Assembly: GCF_045679555.1 (NCBI RefSeq)
Contig: NC_092090.1
Location: 33,534,093 to 33,598,092 of the forward strand
Source: Salvelinus alpinus
Lineage: Eukaryota; Chordata; Actinopteri; Salmoniformes; Salmonidae
DNA length: 64,000 bases
Direction of reading: 5' to 3'
Position numbers and translations under genes: made by a program. Under the pieces are notes generated by a model, which did no database searches, was not told the DNA's origin, and worked only from the letters and a program-made list of their open reading frames with translations. The stretch's first letter is position 1. Each line of letters starts with the position of its first letter. Of this stretch, positions 12,327 to 23,513 are shown in pieces.

Positions 12327-12699
12327 TGTCACAACTTCCGCCAAAGTTGGTCCCTCTCCTTGTTCGGGCGGCGTTCGGCGGTCGAAGTCACCGACCTTCT
12401 AGCCATCGCTGATCCACTTTTCATTTTCCATTGGTTTTGTCTTGTCTACAATCACACCTGGTTCCAATTCCATCAATTACATGTTGTGTATTTAACCCTC
12501 TGTTCCCCCTCATGTCCTTGTCGGTAATTGTTTCTTGTAGTGCTTATGCACGGTATGCTGGTATTTACTGGGTTTTGTTTGACCCATTTATTGTATTGTT
12601 CTGTTGACGTTGGTTTATGGATATTAAACGACACCGTTGTAAATCAGTTTTCGCTCTCCTGCGCCTGACTTCTCTGCCGCCAGTACGCATTGCACTACA
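12327..12699 (+). mobile_element. Solo LTR with 5-bp target duplication
   Basis: A 373-bp TG...CA element (tgtcacaactt...gcactaca) inserted into the LINE tail. It is flanked by a perfect direct repeat TCGGC at 12322-12326 and 12700-12704. A TATA-like tatttaa is at about 12489 and an attaaa polyadenylation signal at about 12623, which places the promoter and R region in plus orientation. No internal retroviral or retrotransposon genes are attached. Confidence 0.85.
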
Positions 12700-12724
12700 T
12701 CGGCGCAAATAACATTTGATTTGA

Positions 12725-14870
12725 TGTTGTTTGCCCGTTTGTATGTAGGCCTAATGTAGTCCATGTTACATTTAGCCCATTGAAGGAATATTTTCTGCAC
12801 AATTGCCTATCCATAGTGGCATCTGATATATAACCTACCTTGCATCAGACCCCTCCTCCCCCTCCCAGCCAGGCTGATGGGTGGTAATGTTCCTCTGCAG
12901 TGACATGCTTTAAGAGGAGGTAGAGGAGATTGTGGCTCAGCTTAGTCATTAAGAATCCCTTAGTGCTTAATGAAAGATTACTAACCGTTACGTCTAGTGC
13001 CCTGGCCAAATTTTCCATTTGAAACACAGACCTCTACCATCCATTTAAAACACAGGCCATCCTGCCCCATCCCTCAATGTGATTGGACAGGCACTTTGTT
13101 TACTCCCAGAATACAGCCCATAGACATACAACGGAAACAAAATGGCAGCCATTCACTGGCCCTGAATTTATTATTAGCTAAGCAACTGCATGTTTTATTC
13201 TTCTATTGTCAACATGTCATGTTAGCATCTTAGCATAGTATGTGGCAAAATATGTGTACGTTGTCAAGGAGTGCGGTCACGTGTGTTTTGCAAAGCAGAG
13301 GATCACTGGTTCCAAACCGGTATGGCTACAGGGACAGTAGAGGAAGATGTACTGTTAGCACCACACTGACGTCAGTTTCACAAGCTGTTTGAATTATATC
13401 CAATACTGTAGTATGTCAAATTCAATCATGTTGTTTTTATGTTTTGGTGTATCCAGTCCAGTGGCTGTGCTCAAATGAATGAGCTGTAGGATGACGCAGA
13501 GACTTGTTTAACCTTTAAAGGTTAATGGTCCTTCCCATGAGGCCGAGCGGTTCTGAAACAGTCCCAGTGCTTGGATCATGAACTCAGAGATCACAGAGCT
13601 GCAGAGAGAGAAACAGTATCTTACACACATCTGACCGGAAAGGGACAAGCCTTTTAAGTCTAATGTTCTGTATAGTGTTTTCCATCTCTTGTTGTATCTG
13701 AAAATGTAGACATGTTTACTGTTGCTTAGAATTGGACATTGAATCAATGTGAAAATAGTGGTCCTCCCAGAGATACTGGGATCTTTTGGCCTTTGACTGC
13801 TGACCGCTTGGTTTGACCTCTGATTCTTATGAGATGTTTATGTAAGACTCTTGAGCAGGGATGTATCAAAAGAGAATAATATAGGTGAATATATCTGTAC
13901 AGGAAAAAGAGAAGAACTGTCTCATTATGGAGATGGTTTGTTTTTATTTGTGATGAGAACAGAAACGGTATACAATAATCTGTGTGCAGTAGGCTGGCTA
14001 ATCTAACTCAATCCACTTTTAGATTCCTAATCATCTGTAATCTGGGACCAGACAGTCAGGGATCTTTGGTTAAGGGAGACTCCTCCTCGTTGTGAGTCAG
14101 GACAGAAAAACAATATAGAACTGTATGTTTAGGACATTAATAACAAAAACGATACGTAGTATTGTGTTCATAAACCACTTGGAAACAGTTTCTGTATTCA
14201 AACGAATGTTACATTCTCATCTCTCAAATCCCTTTCCCAATTAGCCTTGTTGTTGAACTCTATTTAATTGAGCCAGTGATGGGATAATGGTGACTGCCTT
14301 TCAGACCTCAGTAGGAGCAGGGTTTGGCTGACTAAAAAGATTGAGATTAAATCAACAAGGTTAGTAGGTAGACAGCTGTCACAGATGAAGCAAACCCTGT
14401 TTTTCAGTTTCACTTACTGCCTTGTTACCTGCAAATGTAAGATAACATTGTAAATTGTAAAAAAATATATTATAATAAATAAAAAATAATAGATAGGGTA
14501 GGAAGAAATGTTTACTGATTTATGTTTAATTAAATATGGTGTAATTGATGTGATCAACATGTTGATAATAGAATATAATTACATTGTGGGAGATTTTTTT
14601 AAATCTTGTTCCCTCCTACCTTTCTTCTCTGCTGTCCTTCCCCCTCCTCCTTCCTTTCAGTAGGTATAACAACTACCGGTCTGGGAGCAGTCCTAGGATC
14701 AGCCCATTAATCAAGTTTTTATACAGCCCTTTTTTATAGGGTTTAATTATGAACCCTGTGTTTGCTCTGAGAAAACAAAAAAACTATATCATGCACCCAA
14801 ATGAAATACCAAGATTTATTCATTGGACAAGTAACCCCTCTCAGCTCTACATGCACTCACTCTCCCGCCC
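12725..14870. other. Non-repetitive interval
   Basis: No coding frame with splice sites was found. AT-rich stretches occur near 14450-14600. Confidence 0.4.
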
Positions 14871-15308
14871 TCTCCCTCTCCCTCCCTCTAACGCCTCTCT
14901 TCCCTGCTCTCTCTCGTTAAACACACGCACAGCACACTCTCTCCTACCTCACACACGGACATTTGGGTGCCGCTGCAGCGTTTCGCTAGCTAGAGTTTTT
15001 TTCCAAAGAAAAGAGCCTCTAGGGCGAACAACAGAACAATGTTGTGGTCCAGACTAACATTGAATGGATTAGCCATCTATTCTTGAGCACTAATGAGATT
15101 AGGGTGTCATTGCAGACATGGGTTGCAGCGGCATGGTACCTTTTGTTGAGCTCCGTGGGGAGTGTTTTCCCTGTCAGTCCTTCAGCGCTGGAAATGGCGT
15201 TCTGATGCTGAACAAGGAAGACGCGGTGCAGGCGGATGCCAGCGAATAGAAATTACATGTTTTCCATAAACTGGTTTGTGGTGTGGATTCCTAGTAGTGG
15301 TGGACAAC
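14871..15308 (+). promoter_or_regulatory. Possible 5' leader/promoter region of a host gene
   Basis: A pyrimidine-rich stretch (14871-14950) precedes the candidate first coding exon. The segment contains a 43-codon open frame (15118-15249) starting MGCSGMVPF, which would be an upstream ORF or an alternative start if transcribed. 'gtgtcattgcag' just before it could be a splice acceptor. No TATA box is evident. This is a weak inference from position and composition. Confidence 0.25.
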
Positions 15309-15403
15309 ATGAAGTACCAGAAATACATAACGGTGATGCAGATGGCTTTGGGGGTGACTGCCATCAACAGAGACAATTGCATCCCTCCTAAGAGACAGAT
15401 GTG
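15309..15403 (+). CDS. Candidate first coding exon of an unidentified host gene
   Basis: The frame from the ATG encodes MKYQKYITVMQMALGVTAIN and continues RDNCIPPKRQM plus two bases (TG). It is followed by a near-consensus donor, GTGAGTAT, at 15404. Ending two bases into a codon is what the exon at 25109 requires, since its first base completes a TGG (Trp) codon. A partly hydrophobic stretch (ITVMQMALGV) is followed by a basic cluster (PPKRQ). I do not recognise the protein. The upstream frame is open for a short distance, so the ATG choice is provisional. A first intron of 9.7 kb is inferred. Confidence 0.4.
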
Positions 15404-15409
15404 GTGAGT

Positions 15410-17775
15410 ATGGATTTCACCGTGCGGGGAACCCGGGTGATGCTGAGGAGAGGAGAGGAGGATAGCGTAGTGTATGTACAGTCTACCGTATCAGTCTTAC
15501 CTAATGACAGCGGAGAGGAAGACAGAGAGAGGAACCACACAGCCATTGTGCTTGTGCTCCGGCTGCACAATTAGCTTTTTAGCTTTGTTGTCAAGGAGAG
15601 TGGGAGTCTCTCTGTGTGACATGCTTAGTTAGGGTGAGCAGCAGCTGTTTGCGGAAGTCAGCTCAAGCCTCCCTCTTTGTGCTCAATGTTGCCACGGCTG
15701 TGGTAGTGGGCAGGGAGGAAGATTGTATGCCGGTATTTGTTGTATTTGTGTTTTCTGGGCAGGGGGATTGTTAGCCAATGCCGATACATATTTGTATCTG
15801 TCATTGATGTATTTTAGGCAATGTCTACTTGGTTTGTAATGCCTACTTGGTTGTATCTGTGCCTACACTGTGTGTTATTTGGGCAGGGTGATAGTATGCC
15901 AGTAGTACATGGTTGTAATCTGCCAGTGTGTTTTTTGCCTGTACATGGTTGTGTCTCTCCCTATATGTTTGAACTGGGCAGGGGGGGGTTGTAATTCCAT
16001 GACATTCCAGTTGTATCTGTGCCTCTGTTTTTGGAGAACTAGTGGTGGCACATCCCTCTCAGGGGAAGAAATCACACATTTACTGTGATGATCCAGAAAT
16101 GATTAAAGACCAGGTGAAACAGAGTAATAAAGGCATTGTTATCTAGACACAATGTGTCAAAATATGTCAGAGACATTATATTATAGTCTGATGTATACTA
16201 TGTGGACTCGATTTTGTCCTTGTCTTTGTGACATTTCTGATTCTAGTACATTTGCCTTTCACACAGTCCACTTCCTTCTTTCTCATCATGTCATTATTAC
16301 CCCCTTGTTAGAAATGGTAATACTACCCTGTGAAATCGGAATAATTATTGCTATCATCATTTTTTGATCTCTGCATCTAATTCAAATGAATAGCGTGAAA
16401 ATATGTAGCATGAAACATGATCTCCTACAGTTATTAGTCATTGTTCAATACTACTGTAAAACAGGAGTTACTGGTGCACAGTAAGCTATATCACTGGGAG
16501 GAGTTCCTGTTGATGGGCGCATCTAATCATCAGAACCCCTGTCACGCTCTCTGTGGTGCGTGTCTACATCTCAGCCTTCCCACCTGTCTGTTGATAACCA
16601 GATTGACATATAATCTCATTTACCATCCATCCATTATACAGAACACGATTCGTCCATCCAGATGTGACCACCATACTATATTCCCTTTACCTAATACCTC
16701 AGTGGTTTAGTTCAGTTCAACCTATGGAAACATGGAGTGGTTCTGTATTATACTGCAGTAGTCACAGTAAGACCAGGACAAAGCCGTGTCAACTACCTTT
16801 GTTTGGCTGTTCTCCTAAACCCTTTTACTTAGTGTCTTAGTAACCACCATATCATGAAATCAAACCCTTACTGCTGCAGGATAAATAAATAAAATCAAAG
16901 TAAATAAGTAAATTAATCAGAGTAAATAAGAAAATCAATCATTCTAGTAGGGAATCAATGGAAGGGATTGGTTGGTATTTCTTTCTTCCGCCAGATTGCA
17001 TGTGCACTGTTTCCTCATCTGTAATCCACACAAATGACATTAAGCATGTGACATAATCCGGCCAAATTCAGTGGTATTAGTCTTCGATGACAAACAAACA
17101 GTGGTTTATTGGTTTATTGTATCCGATCTAGCAGAGCTAATTCTGGGGGATGTTTATGAAAACATTCCAATTCTGAGTGTGAAGAAAATTCCAGATCAGC
17201 AGTCAAAAATCCTCAGATTGGGAGTGGGAAGAATGTTTTCTATTCTAGAATGTGTTCCTCCTTTCTTTGTGTGAATGCTGTCACTAGTGTTGAGAGAGCA
17301 GCAGCAAGCACTGTGGTTCTTTTTTTGACACTGCTCCCTTAAGAGAGGCAGTGCAGTGCGGTGGATCTCAGGGTCATCCCATCCCGTGGTGGGGGGAGGG
17401 GGATACCCATTAAAAGGAGATTACGATATTGCCTGACGGACCGATGGACATGTTAGATGCCCCAAGCAGAAGCCAGTTAGCCCCTGCTAGGCTAACTTCT
17501 TGTTGTTTTGTATTGAGTCATTGGCCAGAATGGTTGTAATCTCCTCTCAGCTGGTTTATGGCACTAAAGGGAACAGATTAAATTGGGTTTATTGACTTGT
17601 GGCTGCCCCCATCCCTACCCCCATCCAGTTCCTTCACCTCATGGGGGGGGGGGGGGGGGGCATTTGAATCAGGCATCATTCAAGACGGTTGTAAGTGGGC
17701 TTATCATACAAAGCAGGGTGCTCTGGGTGGAGCTAACACTGACCACATAAAAAAGGATAGGAGGATGGCTGTTAA
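15410..17775. other. Putative intronic sequence
   Basis: Includes diverged repeats of 'ttgtatctgtgcctac'-like text at 15720-16030 and a G run at 17644-17660. No element ends or convincing exons were seen. Confidence 0.4.
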
Positions 17776-18292
17776 TATACACTGAGTGTACAAAACATGA
17801 AGAACTCCTGCTCTTTTCATGACATAGACTGACCAGGTGAATCTTGGTGAAATATATGATCCCTTAACGATGTCACTTGTTAAATCCACTTCAATCAGTG
17901 TAGATGAAGGAGAGGACACATGTTAAGCATTGAGATAGTTGAGACAAGGATTATGTATGTGTGCCATTCAGAGGGTGAATGGGCAAAGCAAAATATTTAA
18001 ATGCCTTTGAACAGGGTATGGTAGTAGGTGCCAGGCGCACCTGTTTGTGTCAAGAACTCCAACGCTGCTGTTTTTTTCACGCTCAACAGTTTCCCGTGTG
18101 TATCAAGAATGGTCCACCACCCAAAGGACATCCAGCCAACTTGACACAACTGTGGAAAGCATTGGAGTCAACATGGGCCAGCATCCCTGTGGAATGCTTT
18201 TGACACCTTGTAGAGTCCATTCCCCGATGAATTGAATCTGTTCTGAGGGCATAAGGGGGCGGTGTTCCTTATGTTTGGTATACTCAGTGTAC
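17776..18292. mobile_element. Tc1/mariner-type MITE
   Basis: The left end (atacactgagtgtacaaaac) and right end (ggtatactcagtgtac) are inverted repeats of the abundant salmonid element with a TATACTGAGTGTAC terminus. Length is about 517 bp. The interior has no transposase frame, although text near 17979-18130 may descend from a transposase N-terminus. Confidence 0.85.
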
Positions 18293-20815
18293 ACCAGTGG
18301 TGGTCAGTGCCGTTTAAGATGAGGGAGGATGATTCTTTTTTTATGAGCGTGGTCTTATTTCTATTACAGCATATTGAATGACTGTCATTCATATTCCATT
18401 CACCCAGTTCAATGTAACAGCGATAGGTTTAGGCTACATGATACTCAAATTTTCCCTATACCCATCATGAGGTTGCTACAACCTAGCCTATGAATGAAAG
18501 TTTACAACGTAGGTGCACACAGGTTCGAGAGACCTGACACACATCACAGACATGATTCTGATCTTAATGTCACTGTCTTTTTCACCCCCCACCTTTCTCT
18601 CTCTCTCTCTGTCATTCATTAATCAGATTAATATATTCACTGAATTTGTGGAGTTGATTCCAAAAAACTGTAGTTTTCCCTTCACACACAGACCAACGGT
18701 GCATTAATTCAGCACTGAGCCCGTGTTCGGGGCCTTCGTGACCTCACGGTAATGTAGCTGCAGTAATTGCTCCTCTAAAAGCCTGGCTGGAGGAGCAATG
18801 ACAACAAGACCTATCAGACATTTATCCCCTCCAGGAAGATACAGACGTGGAGAAGCATGACTGTTAAAATCTGTGAGTCAGTAAGATGCTCCCGGCCGGA
18901 ATGACTCATGTCTGTCATGAAGACTCGCAGGAGGCTGAGAAGATGGAATCTGTCACCGCGCCACAAACACCGGAGGACATGACAAACTAGCTAACCCCAT
19001 GTACCTTTCCCATATGAACTTGGTAATGTCCTCTACACTGGGCATTTTATATTTCTCTTTTAGGAACTATATCCAGCTTTCTCAAGTGAATACATCACGA
19101 GTCTAGGAAGTATGACAAGGTGACTCAACTACCCTACTTTTTGTTTCTTTCTAGAAAGAAACAGAAGCCTTTTACTGGAGTTAGCTCACACTCAGTGAGA
19201 TGCCCTGCGGCTCTCACCTTTCAGGTTAGGGTTAAGGAAGGCTTTGTCCTCACCTCAGTGCAGTCCATGGACAGATCCCCCATCACCCAGATGCTGAGCA
19301 GATGTTCCTGCCCTACTGTTCATTTATTACTCTTACATTCCATTTACACACTGTTAGTCAGAACCTAGTGTCAACCTGGACTTGGGTTAATACACTTTAC
19401 ACTCCATTACCAGACATAATGCCAAGCTGTGCTTTTATTGTAAGTGTTTCACCCTCTCTAATAAGGAGGATCTACTGCACGTGGAGACGTGATCAGGAAA
19501 GATGAGGGGTGTGGCTGTAGTGTGCTGTGTTGATGGTGGGTCTTTATGTGCCTCTCCAGGGTCACCACAGTGTTCGGATGTGACCGTTGGCCTGTCATGT
19601 TAGATACATGTCTAAAGGCCTAATCTGTCTATCCATCTGTCTGAGTTGTCTAGCCTACCTAATCAGGGTGGCGAACCCTCCGATCCCACCTGCCTGCCCG
19701 CCTTTCTCCTGGTCGCCTCATGCGCTCAGAGTTTAAATAACGGCTGCTGTTTTTTTATTCCCCAATTATATTTTCCAAGGATGTTCACTTGGTTTAATAT
19801 GCTTTGCTTTGTTTTGGCCCTTTCATTTTTTTTTTTTTACGCATCATGACGTTGTTAATCTCAGGGATGCAAATGGGATGCAGCAAAATGCCTCTCTAGT
19901 CATCCCACGCTCCAGGAGGGATGAAGCCTGTAGTGGATGAGTAATGTGTTGTAGTGGTGGAGCTCAGGGGATGTCAGGTCCGGCCAGGCTTAGCCAGGAG
20001 AGCCTATAGTAGGCCACGTGCTGACCGTACTGTCCTTCAGTCCCTCTCAGTCCCTCTCAGGCTCACAGGATGAAACATAGGCCTCTTCTGTGCAGTGCAG
20101 TGAGTTTCTGTAATGGCCCAGATACAGTTATTGATGTGTCTGCTGTGTTCTTTCTTTCTCCTCCAACAGAAAAGCCTGAGACAGAGGTATCAGACTCATG
20201 CTCTGGCCTTTGTTGTCTCGGTTAAGTGCAGGCGATTGTTCTGGAGGGTGCACACTGTGTGAGGAACTGTCATAACTAAATACTTCAGAGGTACTTAAAC
20301 TTTGTGATGCTGAAGGCCCTAGTCCTTTCCATTGGATTTAGACACAATGGCTGTACTGCAAGCTAGCTTTGATCCTAACTCTTGAGCATTTTAAACGTTG
20401 AATAGCTTTAAAAAAAAAATTAAAAAAAATCCAACAGAACTATTGTTCTTTGATTATGGAGCTGTATGCTGAAGTAAGCTTGTCCTACAAAGGACAACAC
20501 TTTCTGACACTCCATGCATAGACTCTGAACAGGGAGTTGATAGTTGAATGTTTTATATATAGACCACAGAAAATAGAGAGGCGTTTGTTGCTTTCATGTT
20601 TCGGATCTGTGTAGCGACAATCCAGTCTCTTTTGAATGTGTTTGGTAGACAGCTGAGAGCAATTTCAACAGTAAAGTCTTTCTCATATGAAGGTCAACGG
20701 AAGGTCACATAAGACCTAAGGATATGTTTGATCATCATCACCACAATGATTAAATTAAGTCTACTCATCCCACATCTGAACCATGGAGCTAGTCTGGAGC
20801 CAGTAGCTTATAGAG
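18293..20815. other. Putative intronic sequence
   Basis: No element ends or supported exons. One acceptor-like site near 20169 is discussed among the rejected items. Confidence 0.4.
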
Positions 20816-20857
20816 CAGGGGTGTTAAACTCAATCCACGGAAGGCTGAGTGTCTCTG

Positions 20858-21125
20858 CAAATTCACATAGAAAGGTGTGTTATAGATCTGTCATTCTGTG
20901 GTCCCGTGTGGCTCAGTTGGTAGAGCATGGCGCTTGCAACGCCAGGGTTGTGGGTTCATTCCCCACGGGGGGACCAGGATGAATATGTATGAACTTTCCA
21001 ATTTGTAAGTCGCTCTGGATAAGAGCGTCTGCTAAATGACTTAAATGTAAATGTAATTCTCATTGCACGCAAGTCTAAGAAGCGGTAGACATGTTCTGTG
21101 TGCGCTATTTCTATGCTTCCCTTGC
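20858..21125. mobile_element. TTAA-ended MITE, truncated copy 1
   Basis: From 'caaattcacatagaaagg' this copy matches the interior of the complete copy at 21126-21490. It is split by the SINE at 20898-21055 and ends at the beginning of copy 2. Its own two termini are missing. Confidence 0.75.
20898..21055 (+). mobile_element. tRNA-derived SINE with L2 LINE tail
   Basis: The head resembles a tRNA gene: an A box (tggctcagttgg, 20909-20920) and a B box (ggttcattcc, from 20953) at normal spacing for RNA polymerase III. The tail (gtaagtcgctctggataaga... then aaatgtaaatgt) matches the 3' end of the LINE at 165-4224. A 5-bp direct repeat attct flanks it (20893-20897 and 21056-21060) inside the TTAA-ended MITE. 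A functional tRNA is excluded by the extra tail and mutated B box. Confidence 0.88.
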
Positions 21126-21490
21126 TTAAAGCTGCAATATGTTAGTTTTTGGGCGAACCGACCAAATTCACATAGAAATGTGAGTTATAGCTATGTCATT
21201 GTCATTGAAAGCAAGTCTAAAAAGCGCTAGATCTATTATGTGTGTGCTATTTCTATGCTTCCCGTTCAATAGTTTAGTTTTTGCATCTTTTGGTTTTGTA
21301 CACCAGCTCAAAACAGTTGAAAATGCAATATTTTTGTTTATGGAAAATATATTTCACAGCGGTTTAGATGGTACAATGATTCTCTACACTATACTTGCTT
21401 GTTTTGTCACGTAAACTGAAATTAAGCTAAACTATTCGAATTCTAGCAACCAGGAAATGGCGGAGCAATTTCTGCATAGTGCATCCTTAA
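21126..21490. mobile_element. TTAA-ended MITE, complete copy 2
   Basis: Begins TTAAAGCTGCAATATG and ends CATAGTGCATCCTTAA, an imperfect terminal inverted repeat of about 16 bp, with TTAA at both edges as in piggyBac-type elements. It is 365 bp long with no coding capacity. It directly abuts copy 1. Confidence 0.75.
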
Positions 21491-21618
21491 GCACTAGACA
21501 ACCAGGTAAGAGGAGTTCTTTGCTAATTAGTGACCTTAATTCATCAATCAAGGACAAGGGAGGAGTGAAAACCCGCAGACACTACTCGGCCCTCCTTGGA
21601 ATGAGTTTGACACTTGTG

Positions 21619-22209
21619 CTGTAGGGTGTATGTATCAGTCAGTGTGCTAGATGTGATGCTGTGTTGCTCTGTACCATTCAGCCCCACAGCACATTTGTTT
21701 TACTTCCTGTGTTCCAAGGTCAAGGACTTATAGCACTGCTGTCAGGTATCACTTTTCACTGACTACCCAGATAGGCCATGTTGATGATGTAAAATAGACA
21801 TTTAGCTTTTCTAATGTCCACTTACTGCATCATGTCAAATCTAAGCATCCATATTGTTTTTGATAATTAGTTCACCTTGTCGACACTGATTATATTAAAA
21901 TATGTATCTGGCATCAAAGACGTATAGGTCGTCATTATTATCACTACTAATGTACCAGTGCTTCCAAAACACCTACTGTCCTATTTGAGTGAATGGACAA
22001 GCTGGGTATGACGTGGACCGCATGGTGAGGACAGTGGACTTAAACTGCTGCATTTCAAAACCATTAGCGCTATTGCGGTGATGATATAACTCTATCCATG
22101 TCTTTTAAAATGCGTCAATGCTGAATCAGAGATGATCCATAATAGATGTTTAGGGGCGAAAGCTCTGGTATGTCGTAATGTTATGTGTTCACTACCCAGT
22201 ATAAGCAAA
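21619..22209. other. Non-repetitive interval
   Basis: No element termini or exons recognised. Confidence 0.4.
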
Positions 22210-22734
22210 CTGGTCTCAAAGCATTCCGTATTATTCTGTACGGAAATCCGAGAGACTACATTTAGTATGATATGTTGTATACTGTATGATTCGTGTTATA
22301 TGTTACGAATTTCTAAAATGTATGATATGTTCCAAATTCTAGCTAGGTGGCTAACATTAGCTAGCTGACTAATGTTAGTTAGGCTAGGGGTAAGGGTTAA
22401 GTTTAGGAGTTAGGTTAAAGGGTTAGCTAAAAGGGTAAAGACTAGGGTTAGGGGAAGGGTTAGCTCACATGCTAAGTAGATGCAAAGTATCCAAAAATTA
22501 GTAAGTATTGAAAAGTTGCTAAAAAAGAAGTTGCTAATTTGTCCGTGATGAGATTCTAACTCGCAACCTTTCGGTTGCTAGACGCCCACCAATCCACCCA
22601 GACCAACCACCCTACTTTCGTCTTTGCCTTAAGTAACCTTCTGTCTTATGTAACCATACCAAACGTAGCACATCATACTAACTTGAGTATCCCAGATTTA
22701 CATTTACTATGTTACATCTAGTTTATGAGACCAG
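22210..22734. mobile_element. Repeat with short inverted ends and a tRNA-like segment
   Basis: ctggtctca at 22210 and tgagaccag ending at 22734 are inverted repeats. The interior has 'tatgatatgtt' words, a ggttag-rich patch, and a segment (22553-22580, actcgcaacctttcggttgc) that resembles a minus-strand tRNA B-box/T-arm. I recognise it as a dispersed salmonid repeat but cannot assign a superfamily. Confidence 0.5.
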
Positions 22735-23451
22735 GCTGGTATAAGACGTGTGTATCAAGAACCATGCTGAGGTTGTCAGTAAAACGCAGTGATGACCTCT
22801 TCAGTCCTCTGCAGTAAGGAAGATTCTCTATTTCTGGACAAATCTTCATGTAATATTCATAAACTTCACCTTTCGCAAGAGTTACTGCTTACATTTTTCT
22901 TTTTTTTTCTTTTTTCTTTTCTTAAAGTTTAGGCATTGTTTGTTGTAAGGGTACACAAGGGATAGGACAAACAGTATTTGAGTCTAAGCTGCTCACAATT
23001 TTACTGCCTTACTCCACAACAGCATGGAAAGCAGTCCATATTTGCACATGCAGCAAGTTTATTTCTGTTTCATTGGAACGCATAGTTTCCAAAGTATTCA
23101 CTCTTACAAGGACTCTTCTGTGTGCTTTAGTTTCATGTAGATGGGTTAGTAGAGTGTACCACATAGAGCTTCTGCATGGTCCCTCTGTATGGGCCAGTTG
23201 ACCCAGAGGTACTGTACCATGACCAGTGCGCCATCCATAGCCTGTATCAGAGCAGAGAGAGAGAGCACAGCTACAGGGCCATACCATCCATCTGAATGCA
23301 AGTCTTTCATTCTTAGAAATCTACTCCAGAACCCCACAGGGCTTTCTAAGCTGCCACTCGGCTGTATGAATGGAATCCCCTCTTCACAGCTGCTATGTAC
23401 AGTAAGACTCTGGGATTGTGGTTGTCAGAGGCTCCTCCAGATTGAATGCAA

Positions 23452-23454
<3 letters not shown>

Positions 23455-23511
<57 letters not shown>
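23455..23511. repeat. (GT)n microsatellite
   Basis: GT run of about 28 units followed by a short GA-rich stretch. Confidence 0.97.

Positions 23512-23513
<2 letters not shown>

Larger units (their letters stand above)
9866..12724 (+). mobile_element. Second LINE, 5'-truncated, RSg-1-like tail
   Basis: Decayed non-LTR retrotransposon that begins within the endonuclease region (CFTESWLN-type sequence at about 9880). It ends with the tail gtaagtaagcatttcactg followed by catttgatttgat at about 12712-12724. The same tail is at 34920-35012. It is interrupted by a hAT-like fragment from 11929 and by a solo LTR at 12327-12699. RSg-1 is named by resemblance of the tail only. Confidence 0.8.
20816..21618. 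mobile_element. hAT-like MITE hosting nested insertions
   Basis: The left terminus CAGGGGTGTTAAACTC and right terminus GAGTTTGACACTTGTG are inverted repeats that extend inward for about 45 bp with mismatches. The flanking octamers ttatagag and ctgtaggg match at 5 of 8 positions, compatible with an eroded hAT target duplication. The interior is replaced by two copies of a TTAA-ended MITE and a SINE. Confidence 0.75.

Noticed and set aside
12180..12527. 115-codon frame
   Set aside because: It crosses the junction of a hAT-like fragment, a LINE tail and a solo LTR, so it cannot be one gene.
20169..20221. Exon-like block after a strong acceptor (ttctcctccaacag)
   Set aside because: Joining it to the 15403 donor gives an immediate TGA (TG plus A), its downstream donor is weak, and no recognisable peptide results.
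20901..20976. Functional tRNA gene
   Set aside because: The A and B boxes are tRNA-like, but the segment continues into a LINE-type tail and is flanked by a target duplication, so it is a SINE.
22553..22590. Minus-strand tRNA gene
   Set aside because: Only a T-arm-like part is present and no complete cloverleaf can be formed. It lies inside a repeat with inverted ends.
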